The notes beneath the pieces were generated by a model. That model worked only from the letters and a program-made list of their open reading frames with translations. It searched no databases and was not told where the DNA came from. The position numbers and the translations under genes were made by a program. Positions 33,022 to 43,551 of a stretch of DNA of 49,340 nucleotides are shown piece by piece (position 1 is the stretch's first letter; each line of letters starts with the position of its first letter). Source of the DNA: Aureobasidium sp. EXF-3400. Lineage: Eukaryota > Ascomycota > Dothideomycetes > Dothideales > Saccotheciaceae. The stretch lies in NCBI GenBank assembly GCA_024195585.1, contig SWBL01000363.1:1-49340 (forward strand). Direction: 5' to 3'.

Positions 33022-34002
33022 ATGCGCCTGCCTGTCCTGTCTTGGTTTAGAAGCCCTGGCAGAAATAGCCCAGGAGTACAGACCAGACATGCCCACCGTG
33101 TGTACCCACAACATTCGTCATACAACACTCTATTGAGAAGTGGACATGTAGCCAAAGAGGCAAAACTTACAGGGATACATGGCACAGACGAATTTCGAAA
33201 GTACGCAGCAGCTCCACCACCACACCATACTCAGATACCCACGTATTAGCGACGACAGCAAAAGAGAAGGATAGAGAGCAAGACATCCGTCAGACGCAAA
33301 AGGAAGTCCCATTATCGCAAGCATTCCGTCTGTTTTTTCCAGCCTGTTCTTTCTAAATTCTACTACTCATCGCACCGGCGTTTTTCTTTTGCTCTTCTCT
33401 CGGATGCACATCAAATAGGGTAGGCGTTTTTTCTTTCAAACTTGCGAGCGTTTCTTGGAGACCCCTTTTGCAGACAATTCAATCCAAACCTTTTACCAAC
33501 CATGCTCGTTTCCTGTGCGGAGAACAACATTTTGGACCTATAACCTAGGACCATGACTGCTTCAAGCAGAACATCCATTCTCGAAAGTTAATCCAGGGTT
33601 GTTGCTAAGTGAAATATCTGTTGTGTTCTTTTTCGTTAACTCATACTAATACCATAAAACTGCTTGATCCAATCATGCAAAATCCTAGACCGAAAAAGGA
33701 AAAACTCCCAATGACCAGATGTATGCCCGAACCCACTCCTCTGTAACTCCGCTCCCTTCCTTTGACCCCTGTCCGTCAGATCAAAAACAGTCCCAACATC
33801 AGCATGGCCATCAATGTTCGTTGCTGCCATCTCTTTCATCCCAACAACAATTCATACCCCCTCATTGATCATACAAACTCTGTAATCTTCCCATCGTCCC
33901 CAAACATTGACCAATGCAAAGTCAATCCTAACCCTCATCACCACCAACACCAACGCCAGAACCCAACACCCGAGAAAGGAGAGTGACAAAAGGAAGGTCA
34001 AA
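33022..34002. other. Convergent region between the MAPKK and velvet-like genes
   Basis: A stretch of 981 bases between two 3' ends. T-rich runs after 33350 suit a 3' untranslated region. Nothing with recognisable coding content was found. Confidence 0.45.
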
Positions 34003-35032
34003 TCAACACTTGACCCCATTGACACCCCTCCCAACCACCCTAAACACCCCACTATCAACTTCAGCAACAGCTTCCCACCCATCCCCCTCCATCCTCGCAA
34101 TAGTAACGCGAACGCGATACTCTCCCTGTTCTCTGACACACAAACCCTCGAACCCCGCTGCTCCCACGATTTCACCCCTGGCCGCTCTGCCCAATGCCGA
34201 CAAGTCAGAACGCGAGGGTTCACTCACGGAATCCATGAGTTTTGCTGAGGGAGAAGTGGTGAGCAGGTGGCCGGCGGGCAGAGGTGTGCCCGAGGATGAA
34301 GTGAGAGAGACTACGGCGAGAAGGTTTTGGGGTGTGCGGCGGCGGGGGGTGGTGATTAGGATGCGGGTGTTGAAGGGGGTGGATGGGGATACAGAGGAGG
34401 GAGGGGCGGTGGTGATGGTCAGAGTATATGGAGAGGCAGAGGATTGTTGGCGAGAATGGGTAGATGTGTCGGTGCGGGTGGAACTGCGGCGGTGTCTGAT
34501 GATGGTTGTCAGTTGGAAACTTGACATGGTGCATGGAGGACACCGAGTATACTTCCGAACAGGCAAAATATCATGCCATGTCTGGAACCTGATCCATGCT
34601 TGATCTTGCAGGAAGCACTGTTCAAGAAGTGACAAGATCGTATGTAAGAAAGTGGAGCACAGAGATAGATGTTGGAAAGTGGAGCAAAAAGAGATGTATG
34701 ACAACTTACTCGACACTGCGAGGTCCGTGATCATTGCGAGCGTAAGTGCGGCGTGCGACGTCTGCCATTGAGGATTCTCGATGATGTTCTTGGGGTCGAG
34801 ATTCTCGCAACTGGTCTTGTTGTTGTCTAGCTATGCGTGCGGATCGTCTTAGTTCCAGAAAACGATCCTCTTCAGATGGATGATGTCGATTATGCTGATG
34901 CTGGCGTCTAACAGATGGCCTCCGGGTCCGGGTTATATGTGCTCTAGCGACTGTGGTATTTCTAGCCTGAGGAGAAGCTTGATCAGTATGCTGCCGTGAT
35001 TGTCTAGAAGCAGTGCTTTGTGGGCGAGCCAT
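34003..35032 (-). CDS. Divergent velvet-like domain protein
   Basis: Two exons on the minus strand, 35032-34710 and 34495-34003, are joined across a 214-nt intron (GTAAGT donor; CAG acceptor preceded by a CTGAC branch-like site). The result is 271 residues in continuous frame. Residues 1-125 are basic, Arg/Gln/His/Ser-rich and disordered. Residues about 130-260 look like a diverged velvet domain: a strand YTLTITTAPP, then NLLAVVSLTSSSGTPL, and a C-terminal strand pair in FEGLCVREQGEYRVRV followed by TIARM and VDSGVFRVV. Velvet factors are fungal DNA-binding regulators of development and secondary metabolism with an NF-kappaB-like fold. The usual KDRRPIDPPP-type motif is not evident, so this is a remote member at best. 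The acceptor choice is inferred from frame. Confidence 0.55.
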
Positions 35033-38000
35033 GGTTTTGGGTGTGATGCGGTGGGGTTGGAGACGAGTCTGGGAAACAAAAGAAGTTTTGTGGTGATGGA
35101 GGGTAAGTGGTCACAACATATACGCTGCGATGGTAGGGCAATGGCTTTTTGAGGCTTGGAGTGAGAAATTGGGATGCCCCTAACGATGGCTTCTTCTTCT
35201 TGATGGGGCATGGAACATGTCAAGCAAGGCAAGGGCCGAGCCGGTGACAGAAAAGCAGTCAGACGTTGAAAACGTCTCGAGTCATCTCTTGACCCAAACG
35301 TACCAAAGAATTCAAGTTGTGTTAAAGATGGCAGAAAGTGGAATGAAAGAAGACAGAGCGGGGTTGTTGTCCGATGAAGTTCAGCTGAGACTGGATAAAC
35401 TTTCGGCTTGAATTGGGCAATGGGTTTCTGAAGTAAGGAAATGTGGTAGGAGCTTGATGGTGAACTGATCCGATCCAATGGTCGTTCTTTGGAGAAGACC
35501 TGGTGTCTTTATATCCCATTCCCGGTCAACAGGTCCTTGAGCTTTGGTTCCCTTCAGACGGGTCGATTTGAAGTCGATGTCGAGCTCATCATACATCTCA
35601 CTCTCATTGACAAGGTTAATTGATCACTTAGCGTTAGCCAGATGATCGGGCGTCAAATCAGAAGTGCCTGAAAGGGTGCCACATGAACGACTAGAGATCC
35701 ATACGGACGACAGAGACATTGAAGTTGCCTCTTGCAGCGGAAACTGCTGCAACCAAGAAGGTCCGGTGCAGCGCGGACTGGACCGGATCATCCTGAGCCG
35801 TTGGATTGGGAATTGAGGATTGAGCCTTGTAAGGATGTGGTTTGGAAGGAGTTGGCACAGGGTCAAGCATGGACGTTGCAGTACGAATCTGCAAATCAAT
35901 CGAGCAGGGAAATCGTTCGAGATAGTGCAGATTCGGTGCTTCGCATATCAATGCCGAAATCCACCTTTCTCCAAACATCCATGAACATGGTGTCGGGATT
36001 GCGCCGTGGCGGCCTACTAATTGATGCAGATGTCTTTGTTTGGAGAGAGGTCTGGCCTGAGCGCGGCGGTTCCCCCAACGCCGTTGACGCCAGGCGTTTG
36101 CCCTCGACCAACCACAAGGCAGAACTCGCATCCTCTCAGCATCGGGTAATCGAGGAACAGACGCCGGCCTGTGCAACGACGCGCTTCTTCGAAGAGGATA
36201 AACATTCGCACGCTGACGGCGTTTGCATGAATCTGCCAAAATCAAAAGAGGATGCCCTGGCACCACCATCGCACCTCTACCTTTTCAGCTGAAGTGGCAT
36301 TTCTCACCAAACTATTTCTGCAACACCAGCGTATCTTTCTGGCAGGAGATGTCAACCTCTACCTATAGCAGCTGGCGCTAGGCCAGTGCCAAGTCCAGCA
36401 GGATAGACGACACGCGGTGCTGCTCTTTGAGTCGCCGCGCGCAATCTCGAAGGGCCCGATATTGTGGATAAACGCTGCAGATCTACGCTCGTGGGCTATG
36501 CCGTGGGTCGCAGAGGTGTGACAAATCTTGTCAATCTGAAGGGGAGCCACATGCTTGAGGATGCATCTTATCTCAGCTTGTAATGCCGCTACGCTGTACG
36601 GTGCGATCAATGACTTGCATTTTGGCATGTACGACCGATAACAGCAACTTTTTCCGGGGAACCACGACCGGTAAAATACATCCACGCAACTGCATGCTGC
36701 CGTGAAGCATGCTACACCCCTTAGTATTTGTAGTGCCTGGCTTGCGTACCATTTTGGAAACACACCTTCCATGCAGAAAACACGTCAGGTCTGTCAGAGC
36801 GTTCCAACTCAGGGGCGCGGGGCCGCTACTTCACGCCAGCTACGCGAAGCTTTAATATGCGGCATCGTGCTTCCACGGGCCCGTCCGGCACTATGCAACT
36901 CGTCCAAGCCCTTGGGCATGCTGAGTGCTGGTCTCCCGCTGATCGCTTTTGGCCTCTGATCAGGATCGGGCATCCTTGTCCGCAAATGGTGGTTTATCAA
37001 ATAAGACTCGGTATTATCGTCATACCACGATCCCAAACTAGCGGCTATGCTTCTAGACCATAGCGTGCAAGCAGCGTGTAGAGCACGCATCGGCAGTGTT
37101 TCGTCGACGTTGGGTAAACGGAGCGAAGGCTCAAATACTTGCACCACTTACGTACGAGTACGAGTACGAGTACCTCGATATCTCGTCCGTTCCGGGCCTG
37201 ACTATATCAAAGCTTACATGTCCTGAAGATCATTCTCCTCCATAACTCACACCGTGGCACACTCGCTAAGAAGTTGACCTGTCAACCGTTACACATTTTA
37301 GACATTGCATTTGCTGTTCTTTCTGCTCGGATTTACGCCTGCAGACGCAGGTCCCAGGTACCATCCAACACGTTGGTCAGAATCAGCGCCGTAACACATA
37401 TTCGATCGGAGGGTCGATTAGCGATGTCACCAACGCTGCGGTTAAAATGTGTTTGGGTATATCCAAGAATCCGATGGACTGGAGAGGCGTTCGGCTGCAA
37501 GCCTTCCAGCCTTGTCGACCGCAACCCTGCAGCGACAATCTGGCTCATGCCGGTGCGGGTATACTCAGACTGCTTAACACGCAACCAGTTGCGATCACAC
37601 GGAAAACACAACGTCATCAGAGTTATGTGCACTGGTCTCCTTCAGTGCAACGAGTGGTCAAATCGGTTCAGCCTTATCCAAATGAGACTCTGCGCACAGC
37701 CAACATGCAAGCAAAGCCATGTGCGAAAGCGGAAGCTGCAATGTTTTTGGAAAGCACCGCTAACCACCGTAGCTTCCATGCCATCGTAACTGCCGCCATT
37801 GAATGCTAAATTCTACAGACTAACTCGAGTCAATCCTCTTGAAGACAAATATATCATCCTTGTTGTTCCTTACATGCGCACTACGACGCGATATATCTTT
37901 GGATATGCGCCTCATCATGCATGCGAATATCTCATGTACAGTATACACATACGTCGATTCAAGCGTTGATGCATAGTTCTCAATTTTTGCTTACATGACT

Positions 38001-40427
38001 AGGAGACCGAAAGCGACAACCCAGAATAGCCCGAATATGCTCTTTTCCGTATGCATGCGCGCGCCATATGGGAGCCATGTCCCGGCAGAAGAATTCCAAA
38101 GATCTTGAAACACCTCCACAGAAACCCACGATCCTGGAGAATCCCTGTACGCAATGGCTGGTCTGTGGCTGCAAGGTGGCACGAACAGACGTTTCCGTGA
38201 TCGGCTCGAAATACAATCTGTCTCACGAGATCTTGCCCGTGCTCGGCCGACAACAATAACCGCCAACATCAACCAGATAGATTGCTTGCAGCTATGATTG
38301 CGTACGAGCAGTCTCTCGATAACATTCTAGTTGCGGGAAGGTAGTCCCGATGAAACCGAAACACATCTCAGACTCTCTTATTCATACATTGGTACGCTTC
38401 TGTTATGTTTTGATTATGACTAGATGATGATTTGATTACGATTTGAGTGCTGACATGACCAGAAACTTGAGTTCTGACGCTATGAATCTCGCAACGTCAC
38501 GAACAATCGTTTTGGTATGCCTGAGAGGATGGGTTCTCCACTGTTGCTACTGACAATGCTACTGAGAATAGACAATCGTGTCGCAGCACGTGAATGTGGC
38601 ACCAAAGTCCGTTTCGACAAGGTGATAGAACTCGAGACATCACACCGAAGCGACTACTTCAAATCATATCACAATGATGTGTCAACCTGTATGTGCTGTT
38701 AGTGCTTTAATAAACTCCATATACACGAGCTTACCAGACTATTGATTGTGAAGCAATGTGGTTTGTACAAACTTCTGCTCTCGAGTCACCCAGGACCCTG
38801 AGTCCAGTTGCATGTCCGGTCTGGCCAGTCGAAAGCAAGCGTACAGACCACAAATGAACTCGCCGTTCGAGCTTGAGCCCGCGCATCATCAATCCTAATC
38901 ACAACTCAATCCTAAACTCAGTCTTGCCATTAAAGAATGGCTGCTCTCCATGCACATTCCTCTAACATCATATCCGAGCGGGAGCACTCAGCAATCTAAT
39001 CCATGCCTCGGCAGCTACTCCGTATATAGGATCTACTTCCGTGACTCGCTCTATTGGCAGGAGTGCTCATTCAGATGACCAGACTATCCCTTTGGCACGT
39101 TTGGTGGCTTCCGGCAGTTTTCCTCCCGGTCGATCCCGTCTAAGTACCCGCTGATTTTGGCACGACACCTCCTGCTCGAGCAAGTATAACATGGATTCGT
39201 CGATATCTCGACGGCACATTTCTTACTTGCCACATGGAATAGTGATCACTCACCGCGCAGCACCTTGGTTCATTCCCCGGACATGTTATTGGTTTCCAAA
39301 GTCTTTCACTGGCGTCCTGCTTGGCTAGACCAGACCCTTGGCACTCTATTACAACGACATATCCTGTTTTCTATGGGCCGTTTTCACGGCATTTGCGACC
39401 GCGCATACATGTTACAGACCGGAAGTCACATCTATCGAGTTCTCGAAACCACTATCTTGCACTAGTCTTCGAGAGATTTCAGAGACACGTCGCGGAACAC
39501 TACCTCCTGCGTTGGATGCGGCTTGGCTTACTCTTACAAAACTACGAAGTATCATCGCAGGAAGAGGTGTTGTGTCTCTGATTACTCAAACAGATATGCA
39601 CAACACTTCTATTGCATCATGACTTTTACACATTATGCAGGGGCAAAGCTGACAATCTATTCCTGGGATGCCTTTGTGGCAGAGAAAGCACGTGGTATGG
39701 TGCTTCGCTGACTGGGTTCGTCTGATTCTTCAGCTTCTGGCAGTTTGGCGATGAATGTTGAGAAAGTGGACTGAGGTGTCGTGAGAGCCTTGAGTCTCTT
39801 CTGATAGTGAAATTCAAGAGTTCGGATGGTTTGTCGCTCGGACACGCAGTTTTTACGTCCGCAGTCCTCTCAAACTCGCCGTTATGATTATCATACCCCT
39901 TATTGAACATTTATGCCGGCCAGTGCTTCGTGGTCACTGCTGTCGGATACCAAGGCTCTTTTCGATACTCAACCGCGAAACAAAACTGATTCTTTCTCCC
40001 ATTATGACACTTGTTTGACTTCTTTTACCTGGAGAAAACGACTCGTCCATTCTGCTCCCTCACTCTTTCCTTCTGACACAAGTTCCATAGCTTGGAATGT
40101 GATGGCTGTGTGATAAATCGTAAATTCCACTCGAGCAGGGTGACATGCACAACACTTACCTTCGCCTTCCCTCATACCTGAGTCCAGAACGATATATATA
40201 ATACTTTTAAAGCATCGAGATATTCCACTCTGTGTTCTCATATGCTCCTGTGTTTGGAAACAACCGCCTTCCAACATGGCTTCTAGAATGCTCCACGACA
40301 TTCTCGAGTGCATGCTGGTGCCTAAAAGTTGGCGTCGCCAGGTGTCCTAATCGATGCTTATTCTCTATTTACCATCCGTTCAAGCTCTATCATACAACTG
40401 TTATACCAAATCACGAACATCGCGATC
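35033..40427. other. 5.4-kb gene-poor region
   Basis: No gene I can support. The longest open frames (35691-36269 minus, 35732-36292 plus, 36359-36772 minus, 36809-37147 minus, 37274-37789 plus) overlap on opposite strands or lack domains, and their translations are Arg/Ser/Cys/His-rich, as chance frames often are. I saw no long terminal repeat, transposase or strongly AT-rich RIP-like block. The only clear repeat is a GTACGA microsatellite at 37152. Candidate TATA-like sequence (TATATATAA) lies near 40193, about 230 bases before the second GFA gene. Confidence 0.45.
37152..37173. repeat. GTACGA hexanucleotide microsatellite
   Basis: Three full GTACGA units and a partial fourth, in tandem. 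It is short and lies in gene-free DNA. No function is implied. Confidence 0.8.
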
Positions 40428-40958
40428 ATGTACACCGGAAGTTGCTTCTGCAAAAACATTAGAATCGAGCTAAGTGGTCAACCACAAGCTATCGTAAATC
40501 CCACCTCCACACAACCCTCCTTGTATGTTTATTAATGACAGAAACAGGCCATCTGCCACTGCACCGATTGTCGCAAAATCTCAGGCTCGGCATACAGCTA
40601 CAACTTCATCGTCGCGGCCTCTGACTACAAAGTCCACGGCTCGCCGGCAGAAACACTCAAAACTGCCGACTCGGGAAACAAAGTCAAGAACTATTATTGC
40701 AAGGATTGTGGTATGTTGCCTTGCCATTACCTTTCAGAGAATGCGTGTGCTGACATGTGTCTAGGAAGCTCGTTGTACGGTGGTGCTGTGGCGGAGAGTG
40801 GACAGGTTGAGAGGGTTGCAATGAGAGCGGGTGTTTTTGATGGTTTGAATGACATGCAGGATTGCAAGCCTTCGTTGGAGATTTATACTAAACAGAGATT
40901 GGAATGGCTTAAGCCTATTGACGGTTGTATGCAGTTTGACGGTATGCCTTCTTTCTGA
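40428..40958 (+). CDS. GFA/CENP-V-fold zinc protein, copy 2
   Basis: Three exons, 40428-40493, 40548-40710 and 40765-40958, give 140 residues with GTAAAT and GTATGT donors. Zinc ligands match copy 1: GSCFCKNI (C6, C8), CHCTDCR (C25, C27, C30) and YYCKDCG. The first intron sits after codon 22 in phase 0, exactly as in copy 1. The blocks ISGSAYS, GSP and KTADSG are also shared, so the two genes are related by descent. This copy has an extra intron directly after the CKDCG motif and a different tail (EIYTKQRLEWLKPIDG). Reaction and substrate are unknown. It is convergent with the dehydratase gene of the quinate set. Confidence 0.87.
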
Positions 40959-41571
40959 GAATGCTGCTTTGGGAACTCTTTGATTGTTGGAGAAGGAAGT
41001 TTGGTTTTGGATCTCAACCATCTACTCTTCATCTTGGGTGAACGAACAAACCAATGATCACAATCATTCACTCTTTGCCGTATATAAGACGAACGACGAA
41101 CAGATGAATCAAACGTTCCACTGTAGCCGTACATAAGCAATGCCGATTCTTCCAATACCTTTACGCATGTCCCGAGAGTCAACTGAAATCAACGACATCA
41201 GGGAAGATGGCCACCCTCGCAGCAGACTGTGATCTTACTGCTCATCTCTTGCTGTTTTCCAGGACATAACCCACAAGCAGCTCGACCGTGGAGGTCCGTG
41301 ATGCAAAAGAGCTCCTCCGAGAGGTTTCTGTTGTCAAAAGGTTGTTGAGGTGATTCAGGGCGATGCAGATACACAACCATGGAAGCAGAGGTGCAAAGAA
41401 AGCTCGTTGACCAGGTCGTGCTTTCCCAATGAGAGAGGCGGCTCCCAGCTCCCGGATAATCGTGACTTTCTATCGTTAACAGACTGAAGGGAAGCATGAT
41501 CGTTTCCAGAACTATATACATGTATGCGGGAATGTCTATAAGTTGTGATGCAATGCAAAAAAAACGTGTTA
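40959..41571. other. Convergent gap between GFA copy 2 and the dehydratase gene
   Basis: A 613-base stretch with both 3' regions. A TATATAAG at 41081-41088 on the plus strand is not followed by any convincing open frame. No other element was recognised. Confidence 0.45.
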
Positions 41572-42630
41572 TCATGCCTTGGCCGCTAATGAGCTGACGC
41601 TGACAGCGCTATCAGCAATGTGGCCATTGAGCTCCAGATCAGCCACCATCTTCTCCCAAGATTCAGCGCCGCGACGAGCATGCTCGGCTGGCGTCCCAGG
41701 GCTGGGGTCGGCCATGGATCGATTAAACAACTCAAAGCTTAGCCATCCGCTGTAACCCAAATCGTGCAAGATGGCCTTCAGAATCTCGCGAACCGGTAAA
41801 TAACCGCCACGATCTTGCTCTCCGTAGAAGAGTCTGCAGTTGCGCGACCATGACATACGAGGATTTTGCTCTGGGTCGTAGAAGGGATGGCCTTTGACCA
41901 AGGGTGAAGATAGTCTTTCGGCGTCAACAACTTGAACGAAGAATAGCTTATCGGGACGAACAAGCTTCGCAGCGATAGCGGCAGCGAGGTCTGCATCCGC
42001 AGTTGGTCGCTTGCCAGAAGGTTGTGTAGGGTCAGCATAGATGCGACCAGCGATGTTGAAGGTGTCGAGACAAAGTCCAAAGTTAGGGCGGTCGACAGCA
42101 GACACGACTTCCCAGCTCTGCTCCCAGGTGTAGCAATGTGTGCTCCAGCAAAGCGCCTCGTATGCAAACCGAAGAGGCGGGTCTTGTGCTGCACCTAGAT
42201 CCGCTGCTTTTTGAAGGTCGGCGACAATAACTGACATATCACCAGTAGTCTCTGATTCAAGCAGGAAAGACGCAGGAATGGCAATCATATCTGTGTGCAG
42301 TGCATGTGCAAGCTTGAACCAGAGTTTGAGATCTTCAATCCGCTCAGCGTGTTTTTGGCGGTCGATTAAGCCTTCGTAGTGCATGAATGGTTGAATGTTG
42401 ATAATACTGATATTTCGAGCTTTGCACATTGAGTAGATGTCTTCGGCAGCTCGTATTTGGTTCTCTGGTGTTTCGCTTCCTGGATACTTCTGGGAGTGGT
42501 ATACTAGATCTTCGTAGAAAATCTCGACACCAGTATAGCCGTACTTTGCTGCTTGGTCGAGCTTTGATTCCATGTCGTGAAGCCAGGCTCGGCCCAGGGA
42601 CATCGTCGAGATGCCGAGTTGATGTGACAT
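41572..42630 (-). CDS. qutC: 3-dehydroshikimate dehydratase (QutC/Qa-4 type)
   Basis: A single-exon protein of 352 residues from the ATG at 42630, which has A at -3. The open frame extends nine codons further upstream only through a TTG, which I reject as a start. It is a TIM-barrel protein of the sugar-phosphate isomerase/AP-endonuclease-2 fold. It starts LGISTMSLGRA and contains IQPFMHYEGL, FAYEALCWSTH with a likely metal ligand E158, and LCLDTFNIAGR with D189. The last two are characteristic of fungal QutC/Qa-4. The enzyme converts 3-dehydroshikimate to protocatechuate (EC 4.2.1.118), feeding quinate and shikimate into the beta-ketoadipate pathway in the cytosol. The permease and dehydrogenase genes follow within 5 kb. 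A QA-1F-like palindrome lies about 370 bases upstream. Confidence 0.9.
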   Translation of the reverse strand: MSHQLGISTMSLGRAWLHDMESKLDQAAKYGYTGVEIFYEDLVYHSQKYPGSETPENQIRAAEDIYSMCKARNISIINIQPFMHYEGLIDRQKHAERIEDLKLWFKLAHALHTDMIAIPASFLLESETTGDMSVIVADLQKAADLGAAQDPPLRFAYEALCWSTHCYTWEQSWEVVSAVDRPNFGLCLDTFNIAGRIYADPTQPSGKRPTADADLAAAIAAKLVRPDKLFFVQVVDAERLSSPLVKGHPFYDPEQNPRMSWSRNCRLFYGEQDRGGYLPVREILKAILHDLGYSGWLSFELFNRSMADPSPGTPAEHARRGAESWEKMVADLELNGHIADSAVSVSSLAAKA

Positions 42631-43551
42631 TGTTCTGATTATTGTAGTATCCTCCAAGGTGTACTAAAAGGTATTGGAGAAAGATATTTGGTTGACAAGG
42701 AAGTCACAAACAGCGATGTTGTAAAACAAAAGGGAAATAGCAGAGAAAGTCGTGGTTTGGTAGCACCTGCCTCTGAGACGAAAGACTACTGAGGTCGACA
42801 CTATTAATGGTTGGGGAACCCTTCTCGCCTATTAGATCCAGCACAGGTAATTTAGAAGAGCCGCATCGACCGTCCGAGAGAGGCCTCTTCTGCCCTGAAG
42901 AGTACACCTCAAGGTAAGCAAGCACGAGTGTCATTGACTGGTCTGGTAAGGAAGCGGAGAGAGACGGGCCGTTTGCCATCGGCACGATACCCCGTGCTGG
43001 GTAAGTCATTAACCGGGCAAACCCCACACTGGAGACCGCTCACGACCGCTCTACTCCGCCGAAGATCGCTATTCTCAGCGACGGCTCTCTGCAAACATAA
43101 GCAGCAAATCGATTTTTTTCCTGCGTCATCTTGAGACGATTGCTTAGGGCTCAGTTCTGCGCGGAACCGATGCCTGCTATTCCCGGCCTCTAGGTCCCGT
43201 ATCCGTTGGACAGGACCGCCTCTCTGGCGGATGGCCTGCTTGCGATCTCGGTGATGGCTGAGAGCTGGGAAGCAGACCCGGAAAGTATAAAGGGTGTTTA
43301 GACGTGTTGTCGCGTATAGCGTGGAAAGCACGTTGGGAATACAACTTTATGCCACGGTCCATGTTGTTGGACGTCAATGGTTGGATCATCCTGTTCGTTC
43401 GAAGTATACAATGCACTGGTGAGAAGACGGGTTGAGCTGGGAACCGAGGACACTCGAGGGTTGGCTTAAGACTTCTTGAGAGCATCAAGATAAAGATACA
43501 GATCGTTATATACATTGAGCCAGTAGCTGGTCATGGGAACATCATTATCAT
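42631..43551. other. qutC promoter and gap to the permease gene
   Basis: A 921-base stretch upstream of qutC and downstream of the minus-strand permease gene. It carries the palindrome at 42999-43014. Open frames inside it lack recognisable content. Confidence 0.5.
42999..43014. promoter_or_regulatory. Candidate QA-1F/QutA activator palindrome upstream of qutC
   Basis: GGGTAAGTCATTAACC fits the half-sites of the Neurospora QA-1F consensus GGRTAARYRYTTATCC at 11 of 12 positions (A instead of Y/T in the right half); the four central bases fit less well. It lies about 370 bases before the qutC ATG. Assignment is by motif and context. Confidence 0.5.

Noticed and set aside
35691..36292. Overlapping long open frames on both strands (192 and 186 codons)
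   Set aside because: They are mutually antisense, have no domain, and show skewed composition. Neither has a persuasive start or splice context.
36359..37147. Minus-strand open frames that faintly recall a fungal zinc-cluster regulator middle region
   Set aside because: No Cys6 motif, no alignable signature and multiple stops. The resemblance is too weak to call a pseudogene.
42631..42657. Nine-codon upstream extension of the dehydratase
   Set aside because: It begins with TTG, not ATG. The ATG at 42630 has a good context, and the protein from there aligns in length with the family.
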